A DNA stretch of 64,000 bases from Bacteroidales bacterium. Lineage in GTDB: Bacteria; Bacteroidota; Bacteroidia; Bacteroidales; VadinHA17. Position numbers and translations under genes: made by a program. Positions 1 through 8,600 of this stretch are shown here, one piece after another. Numbering within the stretch: position 1 is the stretch's first letter; every line of letters starts with the position of its first letter. Location of the stretch: NCBI GenBank assembly GCA_016709865.1, contig JADJLX010000005.1, positions 1,116,001 through 1,180,000 of the forward strand, given 5' to 3'. The notes beneath the pieces were generated by a model. The model was not told the DNA's origin. It ran no database searches and saw only the letters and a program-made list of their open reading frames with translations.

Positions 1-2046
1 GGTCAGAATTTCCCTGCTGTGGGCAGACCGTCTGGTATGACACAATGGACACCCGAGACCAGGACAACTGAAGATAAATGCGTTTCCCCGTATTACTATA
101 ACGACAAGTATATCACCGGTTTCCGCGGCAGTCACTGGATGAGCGGAAGCTGTACCCAGGATTATGGCAGCATCACACTCATGCCTTTTACAACAGCAAA
201 ACCCGACACTCTGAGCCGTAACCCCGTTTCAAAATTCAACCATAAAAATGAGATCTCCACTCCTGCTTATTACAGCCTGCTTCTTGATAATTCCGGCACA
301 CTTGCAGAACTGACCGGATCGGTACGTTCAGGAATGATACGATTCACCTTCAATGGTAAAGCTCCCGGGTATGTTCTTATAAGAATGAACAGCGATGAGA
401 AAGTTGGAAAAGTCTGGTTCGATGAGGAGAACAATGAGATAAGAGGATATAATCCCGTGCACAGAATATACCAGGGTAAAGGAGAGTCGGCAGGATTCAG
501 TGGATATTTTGTTATCAGATTTGATAAACCTTTTCAATCAATTTCACAGCTTCAGACCAACCAGCAGTTAGTAGTTGGTTTTAAATCTGAGAAGGTAATT
601 AATGTCCGTATAGGTACATCATTTACCAGCATTGAAGCTGCAGCAAACAATCTTGACAAAGAGATCCCGGGCTGGGACTTTGAAACACTCCGTAAGAAAA
701 CAGAAGATGTATGGAATCAAACTCTTGGGAAAGTCCAGGTAAAGGGAGGAAGCGAGGAGGACTTGATCAAATTCTATACTGCATTGTACCATTGCTATCA
801 GCTTCCCCGTATAGCCAGCGATATTGATGGCAGCTACCAGGGCTTTGCTCAGGATACGCTAATACATAAGGCAGTAGGATTTGATTATTACGACGATTTC
901 TCGATGTGGGATACCTACAGGGCATTGCACCCGCTTATGACAATCCTCGAGCCTCAGAGGACTCTCGATATGGTTAAGTCTCTTGTATTTAAAGCCAGTC
1001 AGGGCGGATGGATGCCAATCTTCCCTGCATGGTCTAACTACACTGCAGCTATGATAGGCGACCATGTAAGTACAACAATTGCAGATGCATATATGAAGGG
1101 CATTAAGGATTTTGATACTGAGACTGCCTGGAATTATATGCGCCGGAATGCGTTTGAAACACCACCTGTTGCCGACTATAAGGATGGCAAAGGCCGCAGG
1201 GCACTGCAGAGCTATTTGAAATACGGATATATACCTCTCGAAGACAGTGTGTGGGATGCATTCCACCGCAGAGAACAGGTCTCGCGGACACTTGAGTATG
1301 CTTTCGACGACTATGCCCTTTCAAGATTCGCTGAAGCTCTGGGCAAAACAGAGGATCTGAGTACTCTGAAAAAGCGCTCGGAAAACTGGAGGAATGTTTT
1401 TGACAGTCAGACAGGATTTGTCAGAGGCCGCTATGCCGACGGAAAATGGATAGAGCCATTTGACCCGTATAAAAAAGCAAGCTTCATTTGTGAAGGAACC
1501 CCGTTTCAGTATACATGGTATGTTCCGCATGATATTCCCGGACTCATTCAGGCAATGGGTGGTAATGAAAATTTCATCTCAAAGCTTAATGAGTTCTTCG
1601 ATAAAGGTCACTACTGGCATGGTAATGAGACAGATCACCAGGCAGCTTACATCTTTGCAATGGCGGGCAAGCCTGAGAAAACACAGGAATGGGTAAGTAA
1701 AATCATTGCTGAAGAATATGGAACCGGTCCGGGCGGATTAAGCGGCAATGAAGATGCCGGACAAATGTCGGCATGGCTGGTATTCTCAATGATGGGTTTA
1801 TATCCTGTGTGCCCTGTTTCAAATCAGTATATTATCACAACTCCATCCTTTGACGAGGTTAAGATTCTTCTACCGGGCAATAAGATCTTCCTGATTAGTT
1901 CAGTTAAGAAAGAGGCTAACAGCAAATATATCAGGGTCATAACAAAAGATGGCGGCAGGTTTAATAACTGGTTTATCACTCATGAAGAGATTGTAAAAGG
2001 AAGCAGATTCACTTTTCAATTGGATTCAAGACCCCCTGTCAGATAA
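1..2046 (+). CDS. GH92 family alpha-mannosidase, 3' part (5' end outside window)
   Basis: The frame is open from base 1, so the gene begins before the window; 681 residues are visible. They cover most of the catalytic region of glycoside hydrolase family 92, calcium-dependent exo-acting alpha-mannosidases of Bacteroidota used on N-glycans and mannans. Family motifs seen include GNETDHQAAY and GNEDAGQMSAW, which carry the acidic residues typical of the GH92 active site, and FSMMGLYPVCPV near the end. The C-terminal beta sandwich finishes with WFITHEEIVKG. No type IX secretion C-terminal domain follows. A GTG at 19 is in frame but is not the real start. The downstream neighbours are on the other strand. 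The substrate linkage cannot be told from the sequence. Confidence 0.93.
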   Translation, partial: GQNFPAVGRPSGMTQWTPETRTTEDKCVSPYYYNDKYITGFRGSHWMSGSCTQDYGSITLMPFTTAKPDTLSRNPVSKFNHKNEISTPAYYSLLLDNSGTLAELTGSVRSGMIRFTFNGKAPGYVLIRMNSDEKVGKVWFDEENNEIRGYNPVHRIYQGKGESAGFSGYFVIRFDKPFQSISQLQTNQQLVVGFKSEKVINVRIGTSFTSIEAAANNLDKEIPGWDFETLRKKTEDVWNQTLGKVQVKGGSEEDLIKFYTALYHCYQLPRIASDIDGSYQGFAQDTLIHKAVGFDYYDDFSMWDTYRALHPLMTILEPQRTLDMVKSLVFKASQGGWMPIFPAWSNYTAAMIGDHVSTTIADAYMKGIKDFDTETAWNYMRRNAFETPPVADYKDGKGRRALQSYLKYGYIPLEDSVWDAFHRREQVSRTLEYAFDDYALSRFAEALGKTEDLSTLKKRSENWRNVFDSQTGFVRGRYADGKWIEPFDPYKKASFICEGTPFQYTWYVPHDIPGLIQAMGGNENFISKLNEFFDKGHYWHGNETDHQAAYIFAMAGKPEKTQEWVSKIIAEEYGTGPGGLSGNEDAGQMSAWLVFSMMGLYPVCPVSNQYIITTPSFDEVKILLPGNKIFLISSVKKEANSKYIRVITKDGGRFNNWFITHEEIVKGSRFTFQLDSRPPVR

Positions 2047-2068
2047 ATCAATGTTCCTCCTTTTATGA

Positions 2069-2122
2069 GCCCCTAAATCCCCTAAAGGGGACTTTCAGAA
2101 CCCCCTTTAGGGGGCAGGGGGC
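2069..2122. repeat. REPIN-like GC-rich inverted doublet, copy 1 (compact)
   Basis: Two oppositely oriented copies of a C-run/TAAA/G-run palindrome (2069-2091 and 2099-2122) are separated by about 7 bases. The right copy reads CCCCCTTTAGGGGGCAGGGG. It lies between the convergent ends of the GH92 gene and feoAB. It is the same family as the copies near 32.4, 34.9 and 42.3 kb, but with a much shorter spacer. It may fold into a strong hairpin that ends both transcripts. Confidence 0.75.
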
Positions 2123-2141
2123 AACACAATAAAGAGAGAAA

Positions 2142-4598
2142 CTAACCAAGGATCAGGCTCCCAACCTGAAATACTGTGAAGGACAGCAGCCAGGCAATAG
2201 ATGTTGTATAGACTACTACAAATGCAGCCCATTTCCAGCTGCCTGACTCGCGTTTTATTGCTGCTACAACACTTACACATGGGAAATATGTCAGGATGAA
2301 AAGCATAAAAGAAAAGGCAATAAGTGGAGTGAAAAGAATTTTTCCATCAGGACTTTTCTGAGTCTGTATTTTTTCCACAAGTGATGTTTTGCCTGAATCA
2401 TTATCAACCTGAAAAATGACTCCCAGGGTACTTACAACAACCTCTTTAGCTGCTAAACCTGAAAGAATACTCACACTTAGCCGCCAGTCAAATCCAAGGG
2501 GCTTCATAACCGGCTCAATTGAGCGTCCGATAATTCCCATAAATGACTGGCTCTGCTTCTCACCTTTTTGTTCGAGCAGTAGTTCATTAACAGATTCTGA
2601 TTTCTGCTGAACTGATAATTCGCTCTTTTCTATCCTTGAAATTTCATCTGAAAAATCTTTTGAGTGCTGAATGTTCCTGGGAAAATTACTTAATATCCAG
2701 ACTATTACAGAAGCGATCAATATAACTCCGCCAATCTTTTTAAAGTATAAACCGGTTCTGAATAATACATGTTTCAGTATACTTCTGACAGTTGGCACCC
2801 TGTATGGAGGAAGCTCCATTACAAAGGGGATCTCTGCTGATTTAAAGAAGACTCTCTTTAATAACAGAGCAGAAAGAATTGCGAAAATCATCCCGAGAAC
2901 ATACAGAAGGAATAACACTGTACCCTGATTTTTTGCAAAGAAAGCACTGATAAACAGGATATAAACCGGCAACCTGGCACTGCACGACATGAATGGTGTA
3001 ATCAGCATTGTAATCATCCTGTCGCGCTTGCTCTCGATTATCCTTGTTGCCATTATAGCAGGAACATTACATCCGAATCCCATAAAAAGCGGAATGAATG
3101 ACTTGCCATGCAGGCCGATCTTATGCATAATCTTATCCATTATGAAGACTGCCCTGGCCATATAACCGGTATCTTCCATGAATGAAATAAATAGAAACAG
3201 AATAATAATATTAGGAAGGAAGACCACTATACCACCTACGCCTCCTACAATACCTTCGACAAGAAAATCTCTTACTATTCCGGGATTAAGAATACCGGTT
3301 ATGAATTCTGAGAGCAAACCGGTCCCAACCTCAAGCCAGTATTTGGGATAGCCTCCAAGTTTAAATGTAGCATAGAAGGTAAGCCACATAAAAAAGACAA
3401 AAATTGGAATACCTAAATACCTGTTTGTCAAATAATTATCAATAACCTTGGTCTTTCTTAACCTCTCAACTTTATTTAATTTAAGAGTCTCTTTCAAAGC
3501 CCCTGAAATAAACCCGTATCTAAGGTCGGTGATGACAGTCTCTACAGGGTCTGAAAAAAGCTTTTCGAGTTTAAGGTATTCCTTTCTGGCTGTCTGGATT
3601 ATCTCCATGGAGTTTGTGCAGCGTGTTATGCTGTTGGAGAACTCCTTATCGTTTTCAAGTAATTCAATTGCAAGGTATCGGGCTGAGACAATATTTGTGA
3701 ATACACGGTTCTCTTCGATCTTTATTTTTGACTGAATTGCGCAGATTGAATTCTCTATTTCTGTTCCATAGTTAATATGGATATGCCTTACAATTGGTTC
3801 CCTGTTCTCATAGACCTCAATTATTTTGTTAAAGAGATCCTTTATGCCTTTACCTTTTGAACTGACTGTTGGTATAATCGGGACCCCGAATAATTTTCCA
3901 AGCGAAACATAATCAAGCACATCGCCCTTCTTCTCCAGTTCATCGTACATATTAAGGGCGATTACCACCTGAATGCCCATGTCGATCAGCTGTGTTGTCA
4001 GATAGAGGTTTCGTTCGAGGTTGGAAGCATCTACAATATTTACAACTATATCAGGCTTATTATCAAAGATATAATTACGCAGATAGATCTCTTCAGGAGA
4101 ATAGCTTTTAAGTGAATAAGTACCTGGCAAGTCTACAATAGAGAATGTATAACCTGATTGTTTATAACGTGCCTCCTTCGAGTCTACAGTAACACCGGCA
4201 TAATTGCCAACCTTCTCCTTAGAGCCGGAAGCATAATTGAAAAGAGTTGTTTTGCCAGAATTTGGATTACCGACAAGAGCAATCTGTATATGCTTGCTTT
4301 TTTCGAGCCAGCCTGTGTTCTCGTCGTCGCTGAAAAGAACACCCCGGGATGCATTCAGATCTTTCGAATTGTTTCCCCTGTCGACCTCAATGAGTTGAGC
4401 CTCGCTGTTTCTCAGCGAGATATGATAACCCATTATCATATATTCAATCGGGTCGCGAAGTGGTGCTTTCTTTATAACGGAAACCTTCTTGCCAACGACA
4501 AATCCCATTTCTGATAATCGCTGTCTGAATTGTCCCCGCCCCTTGATCTTCAGAATAATCCCCTCTTCTCCCTCAGCAAGATCGTATAGTGTAGTCAT
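2142..4598 (-). CDS. feoB: Ferrous iron transporter FeoAB (FeoA-FeoB fusion)
   Basis: This 818-residue inner-membrane Fe(II) uptake protein has FeoA fused to the N terminus of FeoB, as is common in Bacteroidota. Residues 1-75 are the FeoA SH3-like domain. The G domain follows, with G1 GNPNSGKT (110-117), G3 DLPG (156-159) and G4 NMYD (216-219). The membrane part carries the two Gate motifs, PLFMGFGCNVPAIMATRI and the region around TPFMSCSARLPVYILF, each with the conserved cysteine. Length and motif set are complete, so it should be functional. It stands alone; no feoC-like gene is seen. The next gene upstream is separated by a heptamer repeat array. Confidence 0.97.
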   Translation of the reverse strand: MTTLYDLAEGEEGIILKIKGRGQFRQRLSEMGFVVGKKVSVIKKAPLRDPIEYMIMGYHISLRNSEAQLIEVDRGNNSKDLNASRGVLFSDDENTGWLEKSKHIQIALVGNPNSGKTTLFNYASGSKEKVGNYAGVTVDSKEARYKQSGYTFSIVDLPGTYSLKSYSPEEIYLRNYIFDNKPDIVVNIVDASNLERNLYLTTQLIDMGIQVVIALNMYDELEKKGDVLDYVSLGKLFGVPIIPTVSSKGKGIKDLFNKIIEVYENREPIVRHIHINYGTEIENSICAIQSKIKIEENRVFTNIVSARYLAIELLENDKEFSNSITRCTNSMEIIQTARKEYLKLEKLFSDPVETVITDLRYGFISGALKETLKLNKVERLRKTKVIDNYLTNRYLGIPIFVFFMWLTFYATFKLGGYPKYWLEVGTGLLSEFITGILNPGIVRDFLVEGIVGGVGGIVVFLPNIIILFLFISFMEDTGYMARAVFIMDKIMHKIGLHGKSFIPLFMGFGCNVPAIMATRIIESKRDRMITMLITPFMSCSARLPVYILFISAFFAKNQGTVLFLLYVLGMIFAILSALLLKRVFFKSAEIPFVMELPPYRVPTVRSILKHVLFRTGLYFKKIGGVILIASVIVWILSNFPRNIQHSKDFSDEISRIEKSELSVQQKSESVNELLLEQKGEKQSQSFMGIIGRSIEPVMKPLGFDWRLSVSILSGLAAKEVVVSTLGVIFQVDNDSGKTSLVEKIQTQKSPDGKILFTPLIAFSFMLFILTYFPCVSVVAAIKRESGSWKWAAFVVVYTTSIAWLLSFTVFQVGSLILG

Positions 4599-4654
4599 CT
4601 GATATTCTCAATACTTAAACATAACCCCGGAAAACAGTTATTGTTCAATTCATT

Positions 4655-4738
4655 GGTACTTGGTACTGGGTACTGGGTACTAGGTACTGGGTTCTGAGCA
4701 CCCAGCACCTAGCAACTAGCACCCAGCACCCAGCAACA
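4655..4738. repeat. Heptamer tandem array, 12 units in two complementary halves
   Basis: Six units close to GGTACTG (4655-4696) are followed without a break by six units close to AGCACCC (4697-4738). The two halves are roughly reverse complements of each other, so a long imperfect hairpin is possible. The array lies between the lipoprotein gene and feoAB, both on the minus strand. Confidence 0.85.
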
Positions 4739-4741
4739 TTT

Positions 4742-5356
4742 TCAGTCAACTTTCACCTTAACCACAATCTTCTTAATCATCGTATTCTCACCGATTTTTA
4801 AACCCGGTCTGTGAATATCCGATGGAAAGAAAATAAAGAAGTTTTCCTGGGTAGCCTTGAAATGCTTACTCTCTTTAACTGTCATGAATTCAACCTCTTT
4901 AGCCGGATCATAAGGCACAGTAATTGAGTCCAATGCTGAATAGGGGGCGACGCTCATCTGCTCAACACCGATTATAACATACTGAATATCAATATATTTC
5001 TTATGAGCTTCAAATTTTGCATCTTCCTCATTCTTACTCAGATACTCACTTACAGGAGCAAAAACATTGTCCCCGTCAATTTCATATCTTTTTATCTCAA
5101 GCTTTGAGAGGTCGTTAGATTTAAGGAAGGTAAATGCCTTATCCCATCTCTCCCTGTTTTTGAAATAGGAAACAGCAAATTCTTTTCTGTTTATTGAACC
5201 GTCAGGAGTAATGTTCCATCCGTTTCGCCATTCACCTTTTTCGAACCATTTATCAATTTTTTCACTGCTCCAGGTAGCAGGATCTGTTGAACTTTTACAA
5301 CCGAAAATTCCAAGAAAGCCAGTTATTACCATGATTTTTATAAATATGTTTTTCAT
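4742..5356 (-). CDS. YhcH/YjgK/YiaL (DUF386) family lipoprotein
   Basis: The chosen ATG at 5356 gives 204 residues starting with a lipoprotein signal peptide (hydrophobic core then FLGIFGC, lipid Cys20). An earlier in-frame start at 5407 is unlikely, because a good promoter sits at 5395-5425. The C-terminal half has the YhcH family signatures AHKKYIDIQYVI and FFPSDIHRPGL, whose His and acidic residues bind metal in this cupin-like family, linked to sugar acid and sialic acid catabolism. Between the signal and this domain is a segment rich in Trp and charged residues (WSSEKIDKWFEKGEWRNGW). Export of this normally cytosolic family is the unusual point. The substrate is unknown. Confidence 0.85.
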   Translation of the reverse strand: MKNIFIKIMVITGFLGIFGCKSSTDPATWSSEKIDKWFEKGEWRNGWNITPDGSINRKEFAVSYFKNRERWDKAFTFLKSNDLSKLEIKRYEIDGDNVFAPVSEYLSKNEEDAKFEAHKKYIDIQYVIIGVEQMSVAPYSALDSITVPYDPAKEVEFMTVKESKHFKATQENFFIFFPSDIHRPGLKIGENTMIKKIVVKVKVD

Positions 5357-5663
5357 AATGAAACGGTTAATTTCAGTATTAGAATTATGAATTTCAAAAC
5401 TAGACAATAATTATTTCTAATCAAATAGAAAATAATTTAAGATTAGTCTGGCAAATCAGGTGTCATTTGCTGCGCTGTCATTTGCTTCGCGTCATTTGCG
5501 CTCCGCGCGTCATTTGGCTTTGCCGTCATTCGGTTGTCATTAATTGTCATTAATTGTTCTACTATCGAGTGACTATCGAATGACTATTGAAGGACAATTG
5601 AATGACTATTGAAGGACAATTGAATGACAATTGAATGACTATTGAATGACTATCGAATGACCA
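5357..5663. repeat. Gene-free gap with GTCATT/AATGAC repeat element, copy 1 (largest)
   Basis: The gap holds the lipoprotein promoter and then a mosaic repeat. From 5462 to 5551 there are seven GTCATT boxes spaced 10-18 bases apart, some separated by GC-rich mini-hairpins (TGCTTCGC, GCGCTCCGCGC). From 5568 into the stop codon at 5664 there are nine units of 11 bp, consensus AATGACTATTG. The second half is broadly the inverse of the first, so a large cruciform is possible. No open frame or transposase is seen. Confidence 0.85.
5395..5425 (-). promoter_or_regulatory. Bacteroidota-type promoter for the YhcH-like lipoprotein gene
   Basis: On the minus strand a -33 TTTG (5422-5425) is followed after exactly 19 bases by a -7 box TAGTTTTG (5395-5402), matching TTTG-N19-TAnnTTTG. 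It lies about 40 bases upstream of the ATG at 5356 and supports that start. Confidence 0.6.
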
Positions 5664-8600
5664 TTATAAATAATTCTTCACCATAGCAATCAAGACATCT
5701 TTTTTGACAGGTTTTGAAATATAATCGTCGAAGCCTGAGGCGAGGATTTTATCCCTGTCTGATTCTAATACAAATGCTGTTTGTGCGATAACCGGCAACA
5801 AAGGGTTTCTTCTTTTAAGAATAGACGTTGCCTCATATCCATCCATGAGAGGCATCTTTATATCCATTATAACCAGATCGATACTATTATTTGACTTACA
5901 TATTTCAACCGCCTCACTTCCATTAACTGCGTGAATAATTTTCAGGTTTAAATGAGAAAGCAGTTCGACTATCAACCTGAAATTATTTTCTTCATCTTCG
6001 GCCACCAACACAGTCTTGTTAGCTATACTATGCGGGATAATCCTCTTGTTGTTTTCAGCTTCATCTCTAACATATCCTTCTGCCCCTTTGCAGGGTATTG
6101 TAAAAAAGAAAGTTGATCCGTTCCCGGGTTCAGAAGAAAGCCAGATACTACCTCCAAGCAGCTCAATATAAGCCTTTGATATTGAAAGTCCCAGTCCGGT
6201 ACCCTCATATTGACGGGATATAGTACTCTCTACCTGATAGAATCGCTCGAATATCTTAGAGAATTGATCTCCGCTAATTCCGATCCCTGAGTCTTGAACA
6301 AAAAATTCCAAATTATTTAAGTTGACTTTATAACCCATTACAATCCTGCCGCTATTAGTAAACTTTACAGCGTTACTAAGCAAGCTGGATAATACCTGCG
6401 TTAGTTTAGCTCCATCAGTTAAAACATTTGCCTCGCTATCGTTTAAACCGTGGGAAACCAGGAATTCCAGATTCTTTTGTTCTGTACCGGGAAGGAACTG
6501 ATTGTAAAGATTTCTTATAACAGAATTCAGGTTGACTATTTTAGTATTTAGCTTAAGGATCCCCGCTTCAATATTTGAAATTTCAATAATGTCAGTTACT
6601 ATCGAAAGAAGGTGATTACTGCTCTTTGTAATAATATCGATGTATGATGTCTGAGAATCCTTATCCAGATCAGGTTCATTAAGCATCGATGTGAATCCTA
6701 TTATGGCATTCATAGGGGTCCTTATCTCATGAGAAATGTTATGAAGAAACGCTGTCTTCAGCCTGTCGCTCTCTTCAGCTTTCTCTTTAGACTTAATTAG
6801 TTCATATTCAGCTTTTTTACGATCTGAAATATCTCTGCATACTATAATTAACGATAAAGGATTTCCTTCTTTATCCAGCAAAGGTGACGATGAGATTTCA
6901 CCCCAGAACAGTGAATCATCAAACCGTCTTAATTTATATTCACGGGTTTCAGGTGCGATATTTCCCTTCATAATTTCCAAAACACGTTCCATTATAGCAT
7001 TCTTAGAATCCGGTGCAAGCCATCTGAGAATAGATGTATTTGTTACATTTTCACCCGCAGGAATCCCGAAGATTTCATAGGCTTTCTTCGAACCATATGC
7101 AACATTTCCTTCAAGGTTGGTTATAATTATTCCGTCAGGTGAGATATCCACCAGCGTCCTGTAATAAGCCTCAGACTCGATTATTTTCTGTTCCATGATC
7201 TTTCGCTCGGTAATATCTATGAAGATTTCGAGCATCGCTTTTTTACCCCGGAATAAAATACCTGTATGACTTATATTGAAGATTTTATTACCCAGCACAC
7301 CTTTTGATTCATAATTTTCTGTCTTGCCTATCTTAATTCCCTTAAATAACGGGCAATCAGTACACTGTCTCTTATCGTCGCGGTAAAGTTCCCAGCATTT
7401 ATTTCCAATTGCTTTATTGCCAAACAATTGATGAAAGTTAGCGCTCTGAAACAAAACAGTTCCGTTCTCATCAACTATATCCATTCCAAACGGGATAGTG
7501 GTGAGTAATGAATTATTAAATTCATAACTCTCCTTTAGTGCCTTCTCAGATATATTTCTTGCCGTAACATCCTGAACCGTAGATATCATTAAGTTCTGTT
7601 CATAAAGCGGGATATTGATTGCTGTAACATATTTCAGTTCTCCGTTTCGTGTTGTAATTTCGATATCCTCCCACCTCATTTTTAATGGATCGCTGGAAGT
7701 TATATCTTTAATAGTTCTCTCGCGCATTTTCTCTCTTTGTACAGAATCTACATATACAATGTCGAAAAATTCACCTACAGATTTTAAACTACCCCTCGGA
7801 ACTCCATAAATCTCCTCAAACCTGCTTCCTACGTAAACTATTGAACCATCATCTATTTTGTTAACTGCAAATCCTATTGGTGAATTCTCCAGAATTTTTT
7901 CAATGAATTCCTGTTTTTTCACTATTTCCAGTTCAGCATTCTTTCTGTCAGTAATATCCCTAAAAACACCAAATGTACCTGTAAGCAGGTTATTTTTTGA
8001 AAATTGGGGGGTTGCAGTAATAAGCAATGTTCTCTGCTCTCCGTTAGGACGGATAATATCAATCTCGTATGTGGATTTTTTATCTTTGGTTCTTTTCCGT
8101 GTCTCCCGCTTAATTACAGGTATGTATTCAGGTTTCACAAAATCCAGCAGATTGCGGTTAAGCAGGCCTCCCTTTTCCACACCCAGCATCTCCTCAGCAG
8201 CCGGATTGGCGAAAACAAACTTTTCCTCAAGATCAACAATTCCAACTCCTTCTCCCTGGTTTTCAATAAGAAGCCTGTACTTTTCCTCACTCGTTTTAAG
8301 TTTCTGCTCAGATCTTCTGCTTTGGATGGTTGTGGCGGCTAACCGTGCAAATGCAATCAAAACTTCTTTTCTGGGTGCAACGGTACCTTTTTTAAAACCG
8401 AGCATAGTAGTCCCAAAAAATTCTCCTCCAATCACGTTAGCAATCGCATAGAAACGATCGATACCTGTAACTTTTTTTATTACTTTATCCGTAATATCTG
8501 ACACCTGTCCAAATGAAAGTTCTTTTAAAGAATCTGCTACAGCAAAGTATTCCCGCAGGATAAAATCAATTTTTTCCTCCGGTACAGGAATCAGAGACTC

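Noticed and set aside
1-2046. Type IX secretion signal at the end of the GH92 enzyme
   Set aside because: The last residues (TFQLDSRPPVR) carry no CTD-type beta-sandwich motif.
5568-5666. Nine 11-bp units looked like the start of a CRISPR array
   Set aside because: Units are contiguous with no spacers, are far too short for CRISPR repeats, and no cas gene is near.
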